64,000 nt of DNA from Streptomyces candidus. Its GTDB lineage: Bacteria > Actinomycetota > Actinomycetes > Streptomycetales > Streptomycetaceae. A program made the translations under genes and the position numbers. The stretch is from the NCBI RefSeq assembly GCF_014207445.1, contig NZ_JACHEM010000015.1, forward strand, positions 124,001 to 188,000. Direction: 5' to 3'. Position 1 is the first letter of the stretch, and every line of letters begins with the position of its first letter. This document shows, piece by piece, positions 52,027-61,037 of this stretch. The notes beneath the pieces are model-generated. The model was not told where the DNA came from. It searched no databases and saw nothing but the letters and a program-made list of their open reading frames with translations.

Positions 52027-52761
52027 ATGTCCGCAACCTCCTCCGCCGCCGACGGCGACGTTCCGGCCAGCTCGCCGGACGCGCCCCCGGAACGCCGTTT
52101 CGAACCGGACCTCCGGTCGATGACACGGATCAACCTGCGCCCCATCGCCTCACCCATGCCGCTCGGCTTCTTCACGATAGCCATCGCCTCCGTGATGACG
52201 GGCTGCCTCCAGCTCGGGCTCTTCGACGAGGAGGCCCGCGCCGCAGTCGCCTTCACCGTGCTTCCCGCCTCCGTCCTCCAACTTCTGGTCAGTTTCCTGG
52301 CGTTCGGCGCCCGTGACGTGATCGCGGCGACGCTGATGGCGGTCTTCGCCGGCAGCTGGCTGCCGTACGCGCTCATCATGCTCAGCGACGCGGCCGACGG
52401 CCTCCAGGTCCTCGGCGTGTTCAACCTGGCGCTCCTGTGCTTCGGGGCCCTGATGACCGCCGTGACCGGGCCCAAGCGCGCGCTGTGGCTCGTCCTCGCG
52501 GTCTCCCTGCCCCGCTGGGCGGCCACCGGCCTCGGGGGCATCACCGGCGCCGAATGGCTGACGCGCACGTCCGGCGCGCTCGGCCTCGTGGTGGCGCTGG
52601 TCGCGATGTACACGGCGTTCGCCCTGATGCTGGAGGACATGCGCAGCGAGCAGGTCCTGCCCATCGGTCGCAGCGGCCCCGCCCACCTCGCAGTGGAAGG
52701 CGACCTGGCCGTCCAGCTCCGCAACCTGGAACGCCAGGCGGGCGTGCGCCGCACGCTCTGA
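52027..52761 (+). CDS. YaaH/GPR1/FUN34-family membrane protein (acetate transporter-like)
   Basis: A 244-residue membrane protein with a polar N-terminal tail (about 1-40) and six hydrophobic segments beginning with the family signature region (RPIASPMPLGFFTIAIAS). SatP/YaaH proteins transport acetate and succinate. The gene follows the amidohydrolase by 16 bp with an AGAGAG site before ATG 52027. The genetic link to an esterase and amidohydrolase suits uptake or export of a released carboxylate. Confidence 0.8.
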   Translation: MSATSSAADGDVPASSPDAPPERRFEPDLRSMTRINLRPIASPMPLGFFTIAIASVMTGCLQLGLFDEEARAAVAFTVLPASVLQLLVSFLAFGARDVIAATLMAVFAGSWLPYALIMLSDAADGLQVLGVFNLALLCFGALMTAVTGPKRALWLVLAVSLPRWAATGLGGITGAEWLTRTSGALGLVVALVAMYTAFALMLEDMRSEQVLPIGRSGPAHLAVEGDLAVQLRNLERQAGVRRTL

Positions 52762-52807
52762 CCACAGCCACGCACTCCGTCACCCTCACGACCGCCCAGG
52801 AGCACCC

Positions 52808-53122
52808 ATGGAACCGCAAGTGACGGACCGGGCCGACAAGTCCCGCTACGAGATCCTCGGCGGCGACGGCAACACCGAGACCGCGGGCTTCGCCGAATAC
52901 CACCTCTCGGAGGGCGAGATCGCCTTCCTCCACACCGAGATCGACAACCGGTTCGCCGGCCGAGGCCTGGGCGGGCTGCTCGCCCGCGGGATCCTCGACG
53001 ACGCCCGGACCCGAGGACTGCGCGTCCTGCCGTACTGCCCCTTCATCCGGGGCTGGATCGGCAAACACCCCGAGTACACCGGCCTGGTGCCCGAGGCCGA
53101 CCGCGCCCGCTTCGGCCTGTGA
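52808..53122 (+). CDS. YidJ-like small GNAT N-acetyltransferase
   Basis: A 104-residue GNAT-fold protein of the minimal Acetyltransf_CG type: EIAFLHTEIDNRFAGRGLGG carries the acetyl-CoA P-loop (R/Q-x-x-G-x-G/A), and the end has LRVLPYCPFIRGWIGKHPEY. Substrate unknown. It is the fourth gene of the run, 46 bp after the YaaH-like gene. Confidence 0.92.
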   Translation: MEPQVTDRADKSRYEILGGDGNTETAGFAEYHLSEGEIAFLHTEIDNRFAGRGLGGLLARGILDDARTRGLRVLPYCPFIRGWIGKHPEYTGLVPEADRARFGL

Positions 53123-53186
53123 GGCACCGCGCATCCCCTTCCCCTGTCCCCAACCACATCCCCCTTCACCCCTGAGGAGTTCCTTC

Positions 53187-53912
53187 ATGTCCCGACACGC
53201 CCGCCCCACCGTCGTTCTGGTCCACGGCGCCTTCGCCGACGCCTCCAGCTTCGCCCGCGTCATTCCCGAGCTGACCGCCGCCGGCATGGACGTGGTGGCC
53301 CCTGCGGTGCCCAACCGCAGCCTCGTCGACGACGCCGCGTACATCGCCTCGGTGATCCGCGCCGTCGAAGGCCCCGTGATCCTGGTCGGACACTCCTACG
53401 GCGGTGCCGTCATCACCCTCGCCGGCACGGAGGACAATGTCCGCGCACTGGTGTACCTCGCGGGATACGCGCTGGAGGAGGGCGAAAGCCTGGGCGAGCT
53501 CCAGGGCCGCTTCCCCGACTCCGGTCTTGCCGACGCGCTCGTCTACACCCCGTTCCCGGTGGCCGGCTCCGCCGAGACCGGCACCGACGTCTCGGTGGAG
53601 ATCGAGAAGTTCCCCGCCCTCTTCGCCGCGGACGTCGACCCCGCCCTCGCCGCGGTGCTCGCCGTCTCCCAGCGCCCCCTGGCCGCACGTGCCTTCTCCG
53701 AGGCGGCGCCCGTCGCGGCCTGGAAGACCAAACCCTCGTGGGGCATGGTCGCCTCGTCCGACCGCACGATCAACCCCGATGTGGAGCGCTACGGGTACGA
53801 GCGCGCCGGCATGACCACCGTCGAGGTCGACTCCTCCCACCTGGTCATGCTCGCCCGGCCCGAGGCCGTGGCGGAGCTGATCCAGGACGCGGCCCGGTCC
53901 ACGGTCCACTGA
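53187..53912 (+). CDS. Alpha/beta hydrolase (esterase EstC-like)
   Basis: A 241-residue single-domain alpha/beta hydrolase. The nucleophile is in VGHSYGGAV (about 70-78), the catalytic Asp near SSDRTINPD and His in DSSHLVMLARPE. The start VVLVHGAFADASSF (about 9-22) is typical of plant MES-like and actinobacterial esterases. It may be the last gene of the esterase-amidohydrolase operon. Confidence 0.92.
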   Translation: MSRHARPTVVLVHGAFADASSFARVIPELTAAGMDVVAPAVPNRSLVDDAAYIASVIRAVEGPVILVGHSYGGAVITLAGTEDNVRALVYLAGYALEEGESLGELQGRFPDSGLADALVYTPFPVAGSAETGTDVSVEIEKFPALFAADVDPALAAVLAVSQRPLAARAFSEAAPVAAWKTKPSWGMVASSDRTINPDVERYGYERAGMTTVEVDSSHLVMLARPEAVAELIQDAARSTVH

Positions 53913-53916
53913 CCCG

Positions 53917-53953
53917 ATCGTTCAAGGTCGAACGATTAGTCGATAATGTTCGA
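53917..53953. promoter_or_regulatory. Operator/promoter region of the sugar ABC importer
   Basis: ATCGTTC-N6-GAACGAT (53917-53936) is a perfect inverted repeat, and TCGAAC-N14-GTTCGA (53928-53953) overlaps it. A possible -10 GATAAT (53942-53947) lies inside. The repeats are in the 103 bp before the importer's binding-protein gene and suit a LacI/DeoR-type sugar regulator, or the LAL protein encoded at the end of the unit. Confidence 0.45.
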
Positions 53954-54015
53954 GCGCTGGTAGCTTCTGATCGCCCCCGAGGACCCCTCGGCGGGCGATC
54001 GGAGGAGACACACCC

Positions 54016-55347
54016 ATGAGGTTCGGCGCGAGGCTCGCGCTCGCCGTCATCGCCCTCGCCGCCCTTGCCACCGCCTGCGGTGTTCCGCAGGGCAGTGGTG
54101 CGCAGCCGCACACCGCCGTCGACTGCGGGTCGTACGCCAGGTACGGCAAGCACCCCGGCACCAAGGTCACCGTCTACGCGGAGAACCGGGACCGGGAGGC
54201 CGACCTGTTCGAAGAGACCTGGGCGGACTTCGCGCACTGCACGGGAATCGACGTCCAGTACGAGGGGGACGGGGAGTTCGAGGCCCAGATCCAGCTCCGG
54301 GTCGACGGCGGGAGTGCGCCGGATGTGGCGTTCTTCCCTCAGCCCGGCCTCCTGGAACGCTTCGCGCGGGCAGGGAAGCTCAAGCCCGCGAGCGCCGGGG
54401 TCGTGGCTCTCGCGAAGCAGGGCTGGTCGGCCGACTGGAACAGCTACGCGACCATTGACGGCACCCTCTACGGCACGCCGCTGGTCGCGAACGTGAAATC
54501 GTTCGTCTGGTACTCGCCGAGGTTCTTCCGCGACAGGGGACTGAGCGTTCCCCGCACATGGTCCGAGCTGATGGCCGTGACGGAGAAGGTCGCGGCGTCG
54601 GGCGTCAAGCCGTGGTGCGCGGGCATCGAGTCCGCCGAGGCGACCGGCTGGCCCGTGACGGACTGGATCGAGGACGTCCTGCTGCGCCAGCAGGGCACCG
54701 ACGTCTACGACCGGTGGACCGCCCACGAGATCCCGTTCAACGACCCGCGGGTGATCAAGGCCATGGACACCGTGGGGTCCATCCTCAAGAACGACCGGTA
54801 CGCCAACGGCGGTTTCGGCCCGGCCCGCTCGATGGCGTCGATCTCTTTCCAGGAGGCCGGCACACCGGTTCTCTCCGGCGACTGTGCGATGCACCGCCAG
54901 GCCTCGTTCTATGCCGACATGTGGCCACAGGGCACCGAGATCGGACCGGACAAGGACGTCTACGCCTTCCTCCTGCCGGGGGCCGACCCGGCCCGCCGCC
55001 CCGTACTGGGCGGCGGGGTGTTCACCGCGGTGTTCGCCGACCGTCCCGAAGTACGGGCCTACCAGGAGTATCTGGCCTCCGCGGACTTCGCGAACGCGCG
55101 CATGAAGAAGGGCCCGTTCGTCTCGGCGAACAAGGGCGTGGATCCGGCGAATGCCGCCACCCCGGTCGACAGGCTCTCGATCCAGCTGCTCCAGGACTCC
55201 AGGACACAGTTCAGGTTCGACGGTTCGGACCTGATGCCCGCTTCGGTCGGCGCCGGGACGTTCTGGAAGGGATCCGTCGACTGGATCGGCGGCGCCGGCA
55301 CCCGGCAGGTCGCCGATTCCGTCGAACGGTCCTGGCCGAGCCGCTGA
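54016..55347 (+). CDS. Sugar ABC transporter substrate-binding lipoprotein
   Basis: A 443-residue type 1 extracellular solute-binding protein. Lipobox LATAC (Cys about 21) anchors it outside the membrane. Features are the TGIDVQYEGDGEFEAQIQLR block, PDVAFFPQPGLLERFA and WYSPRFFRDRGLSVP, similar to alpha-glucoside/oligosaccharide-binding proteins. The stop overlaps the start of the first permease gene. No ATPase gene is present, which is normal for Streptomyces sugar importers that share MsiK. Confidence 0.93.
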   Translation: MRFGARLALAVIALAALATACGVPQGSGAQPHTAVDCGSYARYGKHPGTKVTVYAENRDREADLFEETWADFAHCTGIDVQYEGDGEFEAQIQLRVDGGSAPDVAFFPQPGLLERFARAGKLKPASAGVVALAKQGWSADWNSYATIDGTLYGTPLVANVKSFVWYSPRFFRDRGLSVPRTWSELMAVTEKVAASGVKPWCAGIESAEATGWPVTDWIEDVLLRQQGTDVYDRWTAHEIPFNDPRVIKAMDTVGSILKNDRYANGGFGPARSMASISFQEAGTPVLSGDCAMHRQASFYADMWPQGTEIGPDKDVYAFLLPGADPARRPVLGGGVFTAVFADRPEVRAYQEYLASADFANARMKKGPFVSANKGVDPANAATPVDRLSIQLLQDSRTQFRFDGSDLMPASVGAGTFWKGSVDWIGGAGTRQVADSVERSWPSR

Positions 55348-56312
55348 TGCCGTTCGACGTCGTCGCGCAGCAGCCCAAGCTGCTGTACCTGCTCCAGGGC
55401 GTCGCCGCCTTCGCGGCGGTGGTCTCCCTGCTCCTGCTGGCGCTGCACCGGGGGCGGGTACGGAGGAGGGCCGCGGCCCTGCTTCTGCTGGCCCCCGCGC
55501 TGCTGTTGCTCACGGTCGGTCTTCTCCTGCCCGGACTGCGCACCCTGGGCCTGTCGTTCACCGGCACCGGGGGAGACACATGGGCCGGCTTCGACAACTA
55601 CGTGTGGATGGTCACCGACCCCGGAGCGCTGGTGGCGCTGCGCAACACCTTGGCGTGGGTGGTGCTCGTGCCGTTGCTGGCCGCCTCGGTCGGTCTGCTC
55701 TACGCGGCGGCCGTCGTACGGTCGCGGTTGCGAGTGTTCGCGCTGTCCCTCGTCCTGATGCCGATGGCGATCTCCTTCGTCGGCGCGGGTGTCGTCTGGA
55801 AGTTCGTCTATGCCTACCGGCCCGCGGAGGCCGCGCAGATCGGACTGCTGAACCAGCTCGCCGTCGCGTTCGGCGGCGAACCGAGGCAATGGCTCGTGGA
55901 CTCTCCCTGGAACATCCTGTTCCTCATCGTGGTGATGGTGTGGACACAGGCGGGCTTCGCGGCCGTCCTGCTGGCCGGCGCGATCAGCGCCGTGCCCGGG
56001 GAGCTGACCGAGGCGGCCCTACTCGACGGCGCGTCCCGGCGGCAGATCTTCTGGCGGATCACCATGCCGTCGATCAGGCCCACTCTGCTCGTCGTGGTCC
56101 TCGTCCAGGCGATCGGCACCTTCAAGGCCTTCGACATCGTCAAGACCATGACCGGTGGACAGTTCGGTACGGGTGTCATCGCCCACGAGATGTACGACCA
56201 GGCCTTCCGTTACGGCGAGACCGGCCGCGGTGCGGCGCTCGCCGTACTTCTCTTCGTCCTCGTCACCCCCCTCGTCGCCCACCAGCTCCGGGCACGGCGG
56301 AGGGCTGCGTGA
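55347..56312 (+). CDS. Sugar ABC transporter permease (MalF type)
   Basis: A 321-residue permease with about eight hydrophobic segments and the ABC EAA loop reading EAALLDGASRRQIFWRITMP. The ATG overlaps the stop of the binding-protein gene (TGATG), and its TGA overlaps the GTG of the next permease. With the partner permease it forms the channel of a carbohydrate uptake type 1 importer. Confidence 0.95.
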   Translation: MPFDVVAQQPKLLYLLQGVAAFAAVVSLLLLALHRGRVRRRAAALLLLAPALLLLTVGLLLPGLRTLGLSFTGTGGDTWAGFDNYVWMVTDPGALVALRNTLAWVVLVPLLAASVGLLYAAAVVRSRLRVFALSLVLMPMAISFVGAGVVWKFVYAYRPAEAAQIGLLNQLAVAFGGEPRQWLVDSPWNILFLIVVMVWTQAGFAAVLLAGAISAVPGELTEAALLDGASRRQIFWRITMPSIRPTLLVVVLVQAIGTFKAFDIVKTMTGGQFGTGVIAHEMYDQAFRYGETGRGAALAVLLFVLVTPLVAHQLRARRRAA

Positions 56313-57196
56313 ACGGCGTCCGGGAGCAGCTGGCCTCCCGCACCTTCGCGTCGATCGCCATGGTGATCGGGGTCCTCTGGACGACTCCGACACTCGGTCT
56401 GCTGATCTCCTCGTTCCGTCCCGAGCAGGAGATCAAGACGACGGGCTGGTGGACCGTGTTCGGTACGCCGCATCTCACCCTCGACAACTACGGCGAGGTA
56501 CTGTCCGGCGGCGGGAACGGGGCGGGGCGGCTCGCGGAGCACTTCGTCAATTCCGTCGTCATCACCCTCCCTTCGGTGCTGTTCCCGCTCGTGCTGGCGT
56601 TCTTCGCCGCGTACGCCCTGGCGTGGATCGAGTTCAGGGGACGGGACGCGCTCGTCGTGGGCATCTTCGCGCTCCAGGTAGTGCCGCTCCAGATGGCCCT
56701 CGTCCCCCTCCTGAAGCTGTTCTCCCAGGGCTGGCTGTTCCTGCCCGCGTGGAATCCCACCGGTCCCGCGCGCTTCGGCCAGTTCTGGTTCGCCCACACG
56801 GTCTTCGCGCTGCCGTTCGCGGTGTTCCTCCTGCACCACTTCCTGGCGGGGCTCCCTCGGGCCCTGATCGAGGCCGCCCGCGTCGACGGCGCGTCGCACG
56901 GGACGCTGCTGCTGCGGATCGTGCTGCCCCTGGCCCGCCCGGCCCTGAGTTCCCTTGCCGTCATCCAGTTCATCTGGGTGTGGAACGACCTCGTCGTGGC
57001 GCTGACGCTGTCGGGCGGGACGGCCGAGACCGCGCCGATGACGGTCAGACTGGCGAGCCTGGCCGGGACGTACGGCAATGAGTGGCAGCGGCTGACCGCA
57101 GGAGCCTTCGTGGCGGCGTTCGTTCCGCTGCTCGTCTTCTTCTCCCTCCGGCGGTACTTCGCGCGGGGACTGCTCGCCGGATCGGTCAAGGGATGA
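56309..57196 (+). CDS. Sugar ABC transporter permease (MalG type)
   Basis: A 295-residue permease with six hydrophobic segments and the EAA loop in EAARVDGASHGTLLLRIVLP. Starts at a GTG overlapping the previous stop. Its own TGA overlaps the ATG of the LAL regulator gene (57193). Confidence 0.95.
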   Translation: MNGVREQLASRTFASIAMVIGVLWTTPTLGLLISSFRPEQEIKTTGWWTVFGTPHLTLDNYGEVLSGGGNGAGRLAEHFVNSVVITLPSVLFPLVLAFFAAYALAWIEFRGRDALVVGIFALQVVPLQMALVPLLKLFSQGWLFLPAWNPTGPARFGQFWFAHTVFALPFAVFLLHHFLAGLPRALIEAARVDGASHGTLLLRIVLPLARPALSSLAVIQFIWVWNDLVVALTLSGGTAETAPMTVRLASLAGTYGNEWQRLTAGAFVAAFVPLLVFFSLRRYFARGLLAGSVKG

Positions 57197-59961
57197 GCCC
57201 CCACCGGCCCGAGGGAGGAGACCTGGCGGTTCCGGGGAGCGCGGGGCTGAGCAGGCCCGGGCTGCGTGGCCGCGAAGCCGAACTGCAGCAGCTGCGCGCC
57301 CTGGTCGAGGCGGTGAGGGACGGCACAGGAGGAGCGGTCGCGCTGCTCCTGGGCGAGCCCGGGATCGGGAAGACCGTACTGCTGCAGGAGACCGTCTCGA
57401 TCGCGCGGGCCCACGGGTTCGTCGTCAGCCACGGACGAGCCGAGGAACTGCACGAGCTGGCACCGCTCGCGTCACTGGCCTCCGGCCTTCTGCACGGTGA
57501 CCCGCCGCTGCTGTCCAGCAAGGACTTCGCTGACCTCGCCGGCCATCACGACCAGCGCATCTGGCTCGTCGAACGACTGGCCCAGCTGATCGAGGAACGC
57601 TCGGCAGGCACACCCGTACTGGTCGCGGTCGACGACGTCCAATGGGCCGACCCGCTGAGCCGGTTCGCCCTGAGTGTCATGCCGGCACGGCTGCTCAGCT
57701 CCCCAGTCCTCTGGCTGCTCACGGGCAGGAACGACCCGGAACTGTACGGGCAGGGGCCGCGGACAACGACCCTCCCCCTGCGGCCGCTGTCCGACACGGC
57801 CCTGGCCGAGCTGGCACGGGACGTCCTCGGCGGAGACGTGCCGACGCAGGTCGCGGAACTCGTCGACGGGGCCGGAGGCAACCCCTTCCTCGCGACCGAG
57901 ATGCTCACGGGCATCGTGGTGTCGGGCGCCGACGGGCCGGAGCCGCCGGAGCGGCTGGTCCTCGGTGTACGCGACCGGCTGGCCGCCCTCCGGCCGGACA
58001 CCCTTCACTTCCTGCGGATCGGCTCGGTCCTCGGCCGCGCGTTCTCGCTCGCGGACGCCGCCGCCCTGTGCGGACGGCCCGCCTGGGGGCTCAGCGCCGA
58101 AGTGGACGAGGCGATCGCCGCCGCCCTCCTCCACGACGACGGCGAACGTCTCGTGTTCCGCCACGACCTGCTCCGCCAGGCGGTCTACGCCGATCTCGCC
58201 CCCTCCGTACGCCGGGCGCTCCACCGTGAGGCCGCCAGCCGGCTCGTCGCGGTGGGCCGGAGTTCCACCGACGCGGTCCCGCACCTGCTGAAGAGCGCCG
58301 AACCCGGCGACCAGGAGGCGATAGGTCTGCTCGGCACGGCCGCCACGGACGTGCTCGCCGCGATGCCCGACCTCGCTGCCGACCTGGCCGTACGCGCCCT
58401 GGAACTCGTACCGCCCCACGCGCCCATGCTGTTCGACGTCGGAGAACGGGCCATCGTCGCGCTGACCCGCGCGGGCCGGTACACCCAGGCACGGGTCACC
58501 GGCGACAGACTGCTCGCCCGGCAGCCGCCCCTGGACGTCTTCGCCCGTCTGCAGTCCGTACTCGGCGACACGCTGTGGCACCTCGACGACGTGCACGAGC
58601 TGACCCGCCGCTCGACAGCGGCACTCGTCGCCGTCACCGACCCGGTGGTCCGCGCCCGGCTCACTGCCCGGCAGGCCCTCGCCCGGTCCCGCGGGCGCGA
58701 CCTCCAGGCCGCTCGCGAGGCGGGTGAACGGGCCCTCACCGAGGCGGAGCTGTCCGGTGACCGTGAGGCCCGTGTCCTCGCGCTGTGGGGCCTCGGTGAG
58801 ATTGCCCTCAACGCGGGCGACTGCGCCGCCGCCGTCGAACACCACACGGCACTGAGCGTGTTCGACACGGCCTTCCTGCCCGAGGAGGCCGTCGCCCGGA
58901 TCCACGTGGACGACTTCGACACCGTACGGCGACTGCTCCGGACGGCGGGCGACGCACCCCTGCGCCCCGCCATGCTGATGTGGGCCCAGGCAACCCTGCA
59001 CATGGGGCTCGGCCGGCTCGACGACGCGGACGCCGACCTCGTCACCGCCGAGCGGCTCGAAGCGGACCTCCACGTGCCCGGCAACCTGGTCAACATCCGC
59101 GTCAACCGCGGCCTCCTCGCGATACTGCGCGGCGACCGCGAAGCCGCGCGGGAACACCTGGACGTCGTGCGGGCGACCATGGCCGAGCGGCCGAACACGG
59201 GCAACCACGCCACGCACCAGTACTTCGAGGCCGTCGTCGCCGACGCCGACGGCCATCACGCGGCAGCGGCCGAACGGCTCAGGTCCGTGCAGCGTGACCA
59301 CCCCTTCCTCCGATGGCGGCTGCTGCGCCCCCATGTCGTCCAGGCCGTGCAGATCGCCCTGCGCGGCGGGGACCGGGCCCTGGCCCAGGACCTCGCGGCC
59401 CAGGCGGCAGAACACGCCACCCGCAACCCCTTCGTGCCGACCGCACAAGGGACGTCCGCCCACGCCGCAGGCCTGGTGAACGCCGACCACGCACTCCTGG
59501 AGCGATCGGTCCACGTCCTGCTCACCGGCCCCCGGCCGCTGCCCCTCGCCGCCGCGTCCGCCGACCTCGGGCGCGCTCTTCTCGCATCAGGCGACCCCGC
59601 TGCGACACCTGCCCTGACCAGGGCGCACGACATCTACGCCCAGGCAGGGGCCGATGCCGAGGCGGACCGGGTGCGGGCCGATCCGGCACAAACCGCCAGC
59701 CGTTCCCGCCGTAGCACCGGGGGCCGCCGGCCGCGCCCCGGCCAGGGCTGGGACGCGCTCACGGCCTCGGAACGCAAGGTGGCCCGGCTGATCGCCGCGG
59801 GCCACACCAACCGGTCGGCCGCACAGGCCCTCGTCGTCTCTCCGCACACGGTCAACACCCATCTGGCGTCGATCTTCCGCAAGCTCTCGGTGCGCTCACG
59901 GGTCCACCTGGCCCGGATCGTGCTCGCGCAGGGCGACGCCGGACCGGTCACCGGCGGCTGA
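57193..59961 (+). CDS. LuxR/LAL-family ATP-dependent regulator coupled to the sugar importer
   Basis: A 922-residue LAL regulator: AAA module with Walker A GEPGIGKT (residues 54-61) and Walker B VLVAVDDVQWAD, a TPR-like helical centre (about 400-830), and a C-terminal LuxR helix-turn-helix (about 852-915; LTASERKVARLIAAGHTNRS then VVSPHTVNTHLASIF). Its ATG overlaps the permease stop, so its synthesis is tied to the importer. This is MalT-like logic: an ATPase regulator that senses the transported sugar. Confidence 0.93.
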   Translation: MSPHRPEGGDLAVPGSAGLSRPGLRGREAELQQLRALVEAVRDGTGGAVALLLGEPGIGKTVLLQETVSIARAHGFVVSHGRAEELHELAPLASLASGLLHGDPPLLSSKDFADLAGHHDQRIWLVERLAQLIEERSAGTPVLVAVDDVQWADPLSRFALSVMPARLLSSPVLWLLTGRNDPELYGQGPRTTTLPLRPLSDTALAELARDVLGGDVPTQVAELVDGAGGNPFLATEMLTGIVVSGADGPEPPERLVLGVRDRLAALRPDTLHFLRIGSVLGRAFSLADAAALCGRPAWGLSAEVDEAIAAALLHDDGERLVFRHDLLRQAVYADLAPSVRRALHREAASRLVAVGRSSTDAVPHLLKSAEPGDQEAIGLLGTAATDVLAAMPDLAADLAVRALELVPPHAPMLFDVGERAIVALTRAGRYTQARVTGDRLLARQPPLDVFARLQSVLGDTLWHLDDVHELTRRSTAALVAVTDPVVRARLTARQALARSRGRDLQAAREAGERALTEAELSGDREARVLALWGLGEIALNAGDCAAAVEHHTALSVFDTAFLPEEAVARIHVDDFDTVRRLLRTAGDAPLRPAMLMWAQATLHMGLGRLDDADADLVTAERLEADLHVPGNLVNIRVNRGLLAILRGDREAAREHLDVVRATMAERPNTGNHATHQYFEAVVADADGHHAAAAERLRSVQRDHPFLRWRLLRPHVVQAVQIALRGGDRALAQDLAAQAAEHATRNPFVPTAQGTSAHAAGLVNADHALLERSVHVLLTGPRPLPLAAASADLGRALLASGDPAATPALTRAHDIYAQAGADAEADRVRADPAQTASRSRRSTGGRRPRPGQGWDALTASERKVARLIAAGHTNRSAAQALVVSPHTVNTHLASIFRKLSVRSRVHLARIVLAQGDAGPVTGG

Positions 59962-60095
59962 GTGACCTCTGCGCCCCCGTGCCAGGTGTGGTGCGCGGTA
60001 CGGCAACAGGGGCCGCGGGACCGGACCTAGCGTGACGGGCATACCGCGCCGCTTCGACGCGCGAACCGGCCGTCCCGAAACGAAGGAGCATCCCC

Positions 60096-60932
60096 ATGCC
60101 GTACATCACCGTGGGCCAGGAGAACACCAACCCCGTCGAGCTGTACTTCGAGGACCAGGGCGCCGGGCAGCCCGTCGTCCTCATCCACGGCTACCCGCTC
60201 GACGGCCACTCCTGGGAGCGCCAGAGCGCCGCGCTGCTCGACGCCGGCTATCGCGTGATCACGTACGACCGCCGTGGTTTCGGGCAGTCCTCGCAGCCGA
60301 CGACCGGCTACGACTACGACACCTTCGCCGCCGACCTGAACACCGTGATGGAAACCCTCGACCTGAACGACGCCGTCCTGGCCGGCTTCTCCATGGGCAC
60401 CGGCGAGGTCGCCCGGTACGTGTCCACGTACGGCTCCGGGCGGGTCGCCAAGGTCGCTTTCCTGGCGTCGCTCGAACCCTGCCTGCTCAAGAGCGACGAC
60501 AACCCGGACGGCGTCGCCCCGAAGGAGTTCTTCGACGGCGTCGTCGCCGCCGTCAAGGCCGACCGCTACGCCTACTACACGGCCTTCTTCAACGACTTCT
60601 ACAACCTCGACGAAAACCTGGGCACCCGCATCAGCGAGGAGGCCGTCCGCAACAGCTGGAACACCGCGGCCCGCGGGGGCTCCTTCGCCGCGTCCGCCGC
60701 TCCGGCGACCTGGTACACCGACTTCCGCGCCGACATCCCCGCCATCGACGTGCCGGCCCTGATCCTGCACGGCACCGCCGACCGCATCCTGCCGGCCGAG
60801 GGCACCGCGCGCCCCTTCCACAAGGCGCTCCCGTCGGCCGACTACGTCGAGATCGAGGGCGCCCCGCACGGTCTGCTGTGGACCCACGCCGAGGAGGTCA
60901 ACACCGCCCTCCTCGCCTTCCTGGCGAAGTGA
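60096..60932 (+). CDS. Alpha/beta hydrolase of the non-heme haloperoxidase/perhydrolase type
   Basis: A 278-residue alpha/beta hydrolase similar to bacterial non-heme chloroperoxidases (perhydrolases) and arylesterases. The oxyanion motif HGYPLDGHSWERQ, nucleophile GFSMGTGEV (about 98-106), Asp in HGTADRILP and His in GAPHGLLWT are present. These enzymes hydrolyse esters and in some cases make peracids. A terminator follows at 60954. Confidence 0.93.
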   Translation: MPYITVGQENTNPVELYFEDQGAGQPVVLIHGYPLDGHSWERQSAALLDAGYRVITYDRRGFGQSSQPTTGYDYDTFAADLNTVMETLDLNDAVLAGFSMGTGEVARYVSTYGSGRVAKVAFLASLEPCLLKSDDNPDGVAPKEFFDGVVAAVKADRYAYYTAFFNDFYNLDENLGTRISEEAVRNSWNTAARGGSFAASAAPATWYTDFRADIPAIDVPALILHGTADRILPAEGTARPFHKALPSADYVEIEGAPHGLLWTHAEEVNTALLAFLAK

Positions 60933-60953
60933 CGCCGCACCGTTGACCCGCGC

Positions 60954-60984
60954 GGGGTGACGCCGGAACCCCCGGCGTCACCCC
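60954..60984. terminator. Hairpin terminator after the perhydrolase-like gene
   Basis: A perfect 13-bp stem (60954-60966 with 60972-60984) and 5-nt loop, 21 bp past the stop. Confidence 0.82.
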
Positions 60985-61037
60985 GGCCCCCCGTTCCCCG
61001 CGTGGGAACCGGACGAGCTCAGGAGAGCAGACACACC

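Noticed and set aside
49791..52805. A 1,004-codon minus-strand frame
   Set aside because: It mirrors the esterase, amidohydrolase and YaaH genes; composition and lack of domains mark it as a shadow.
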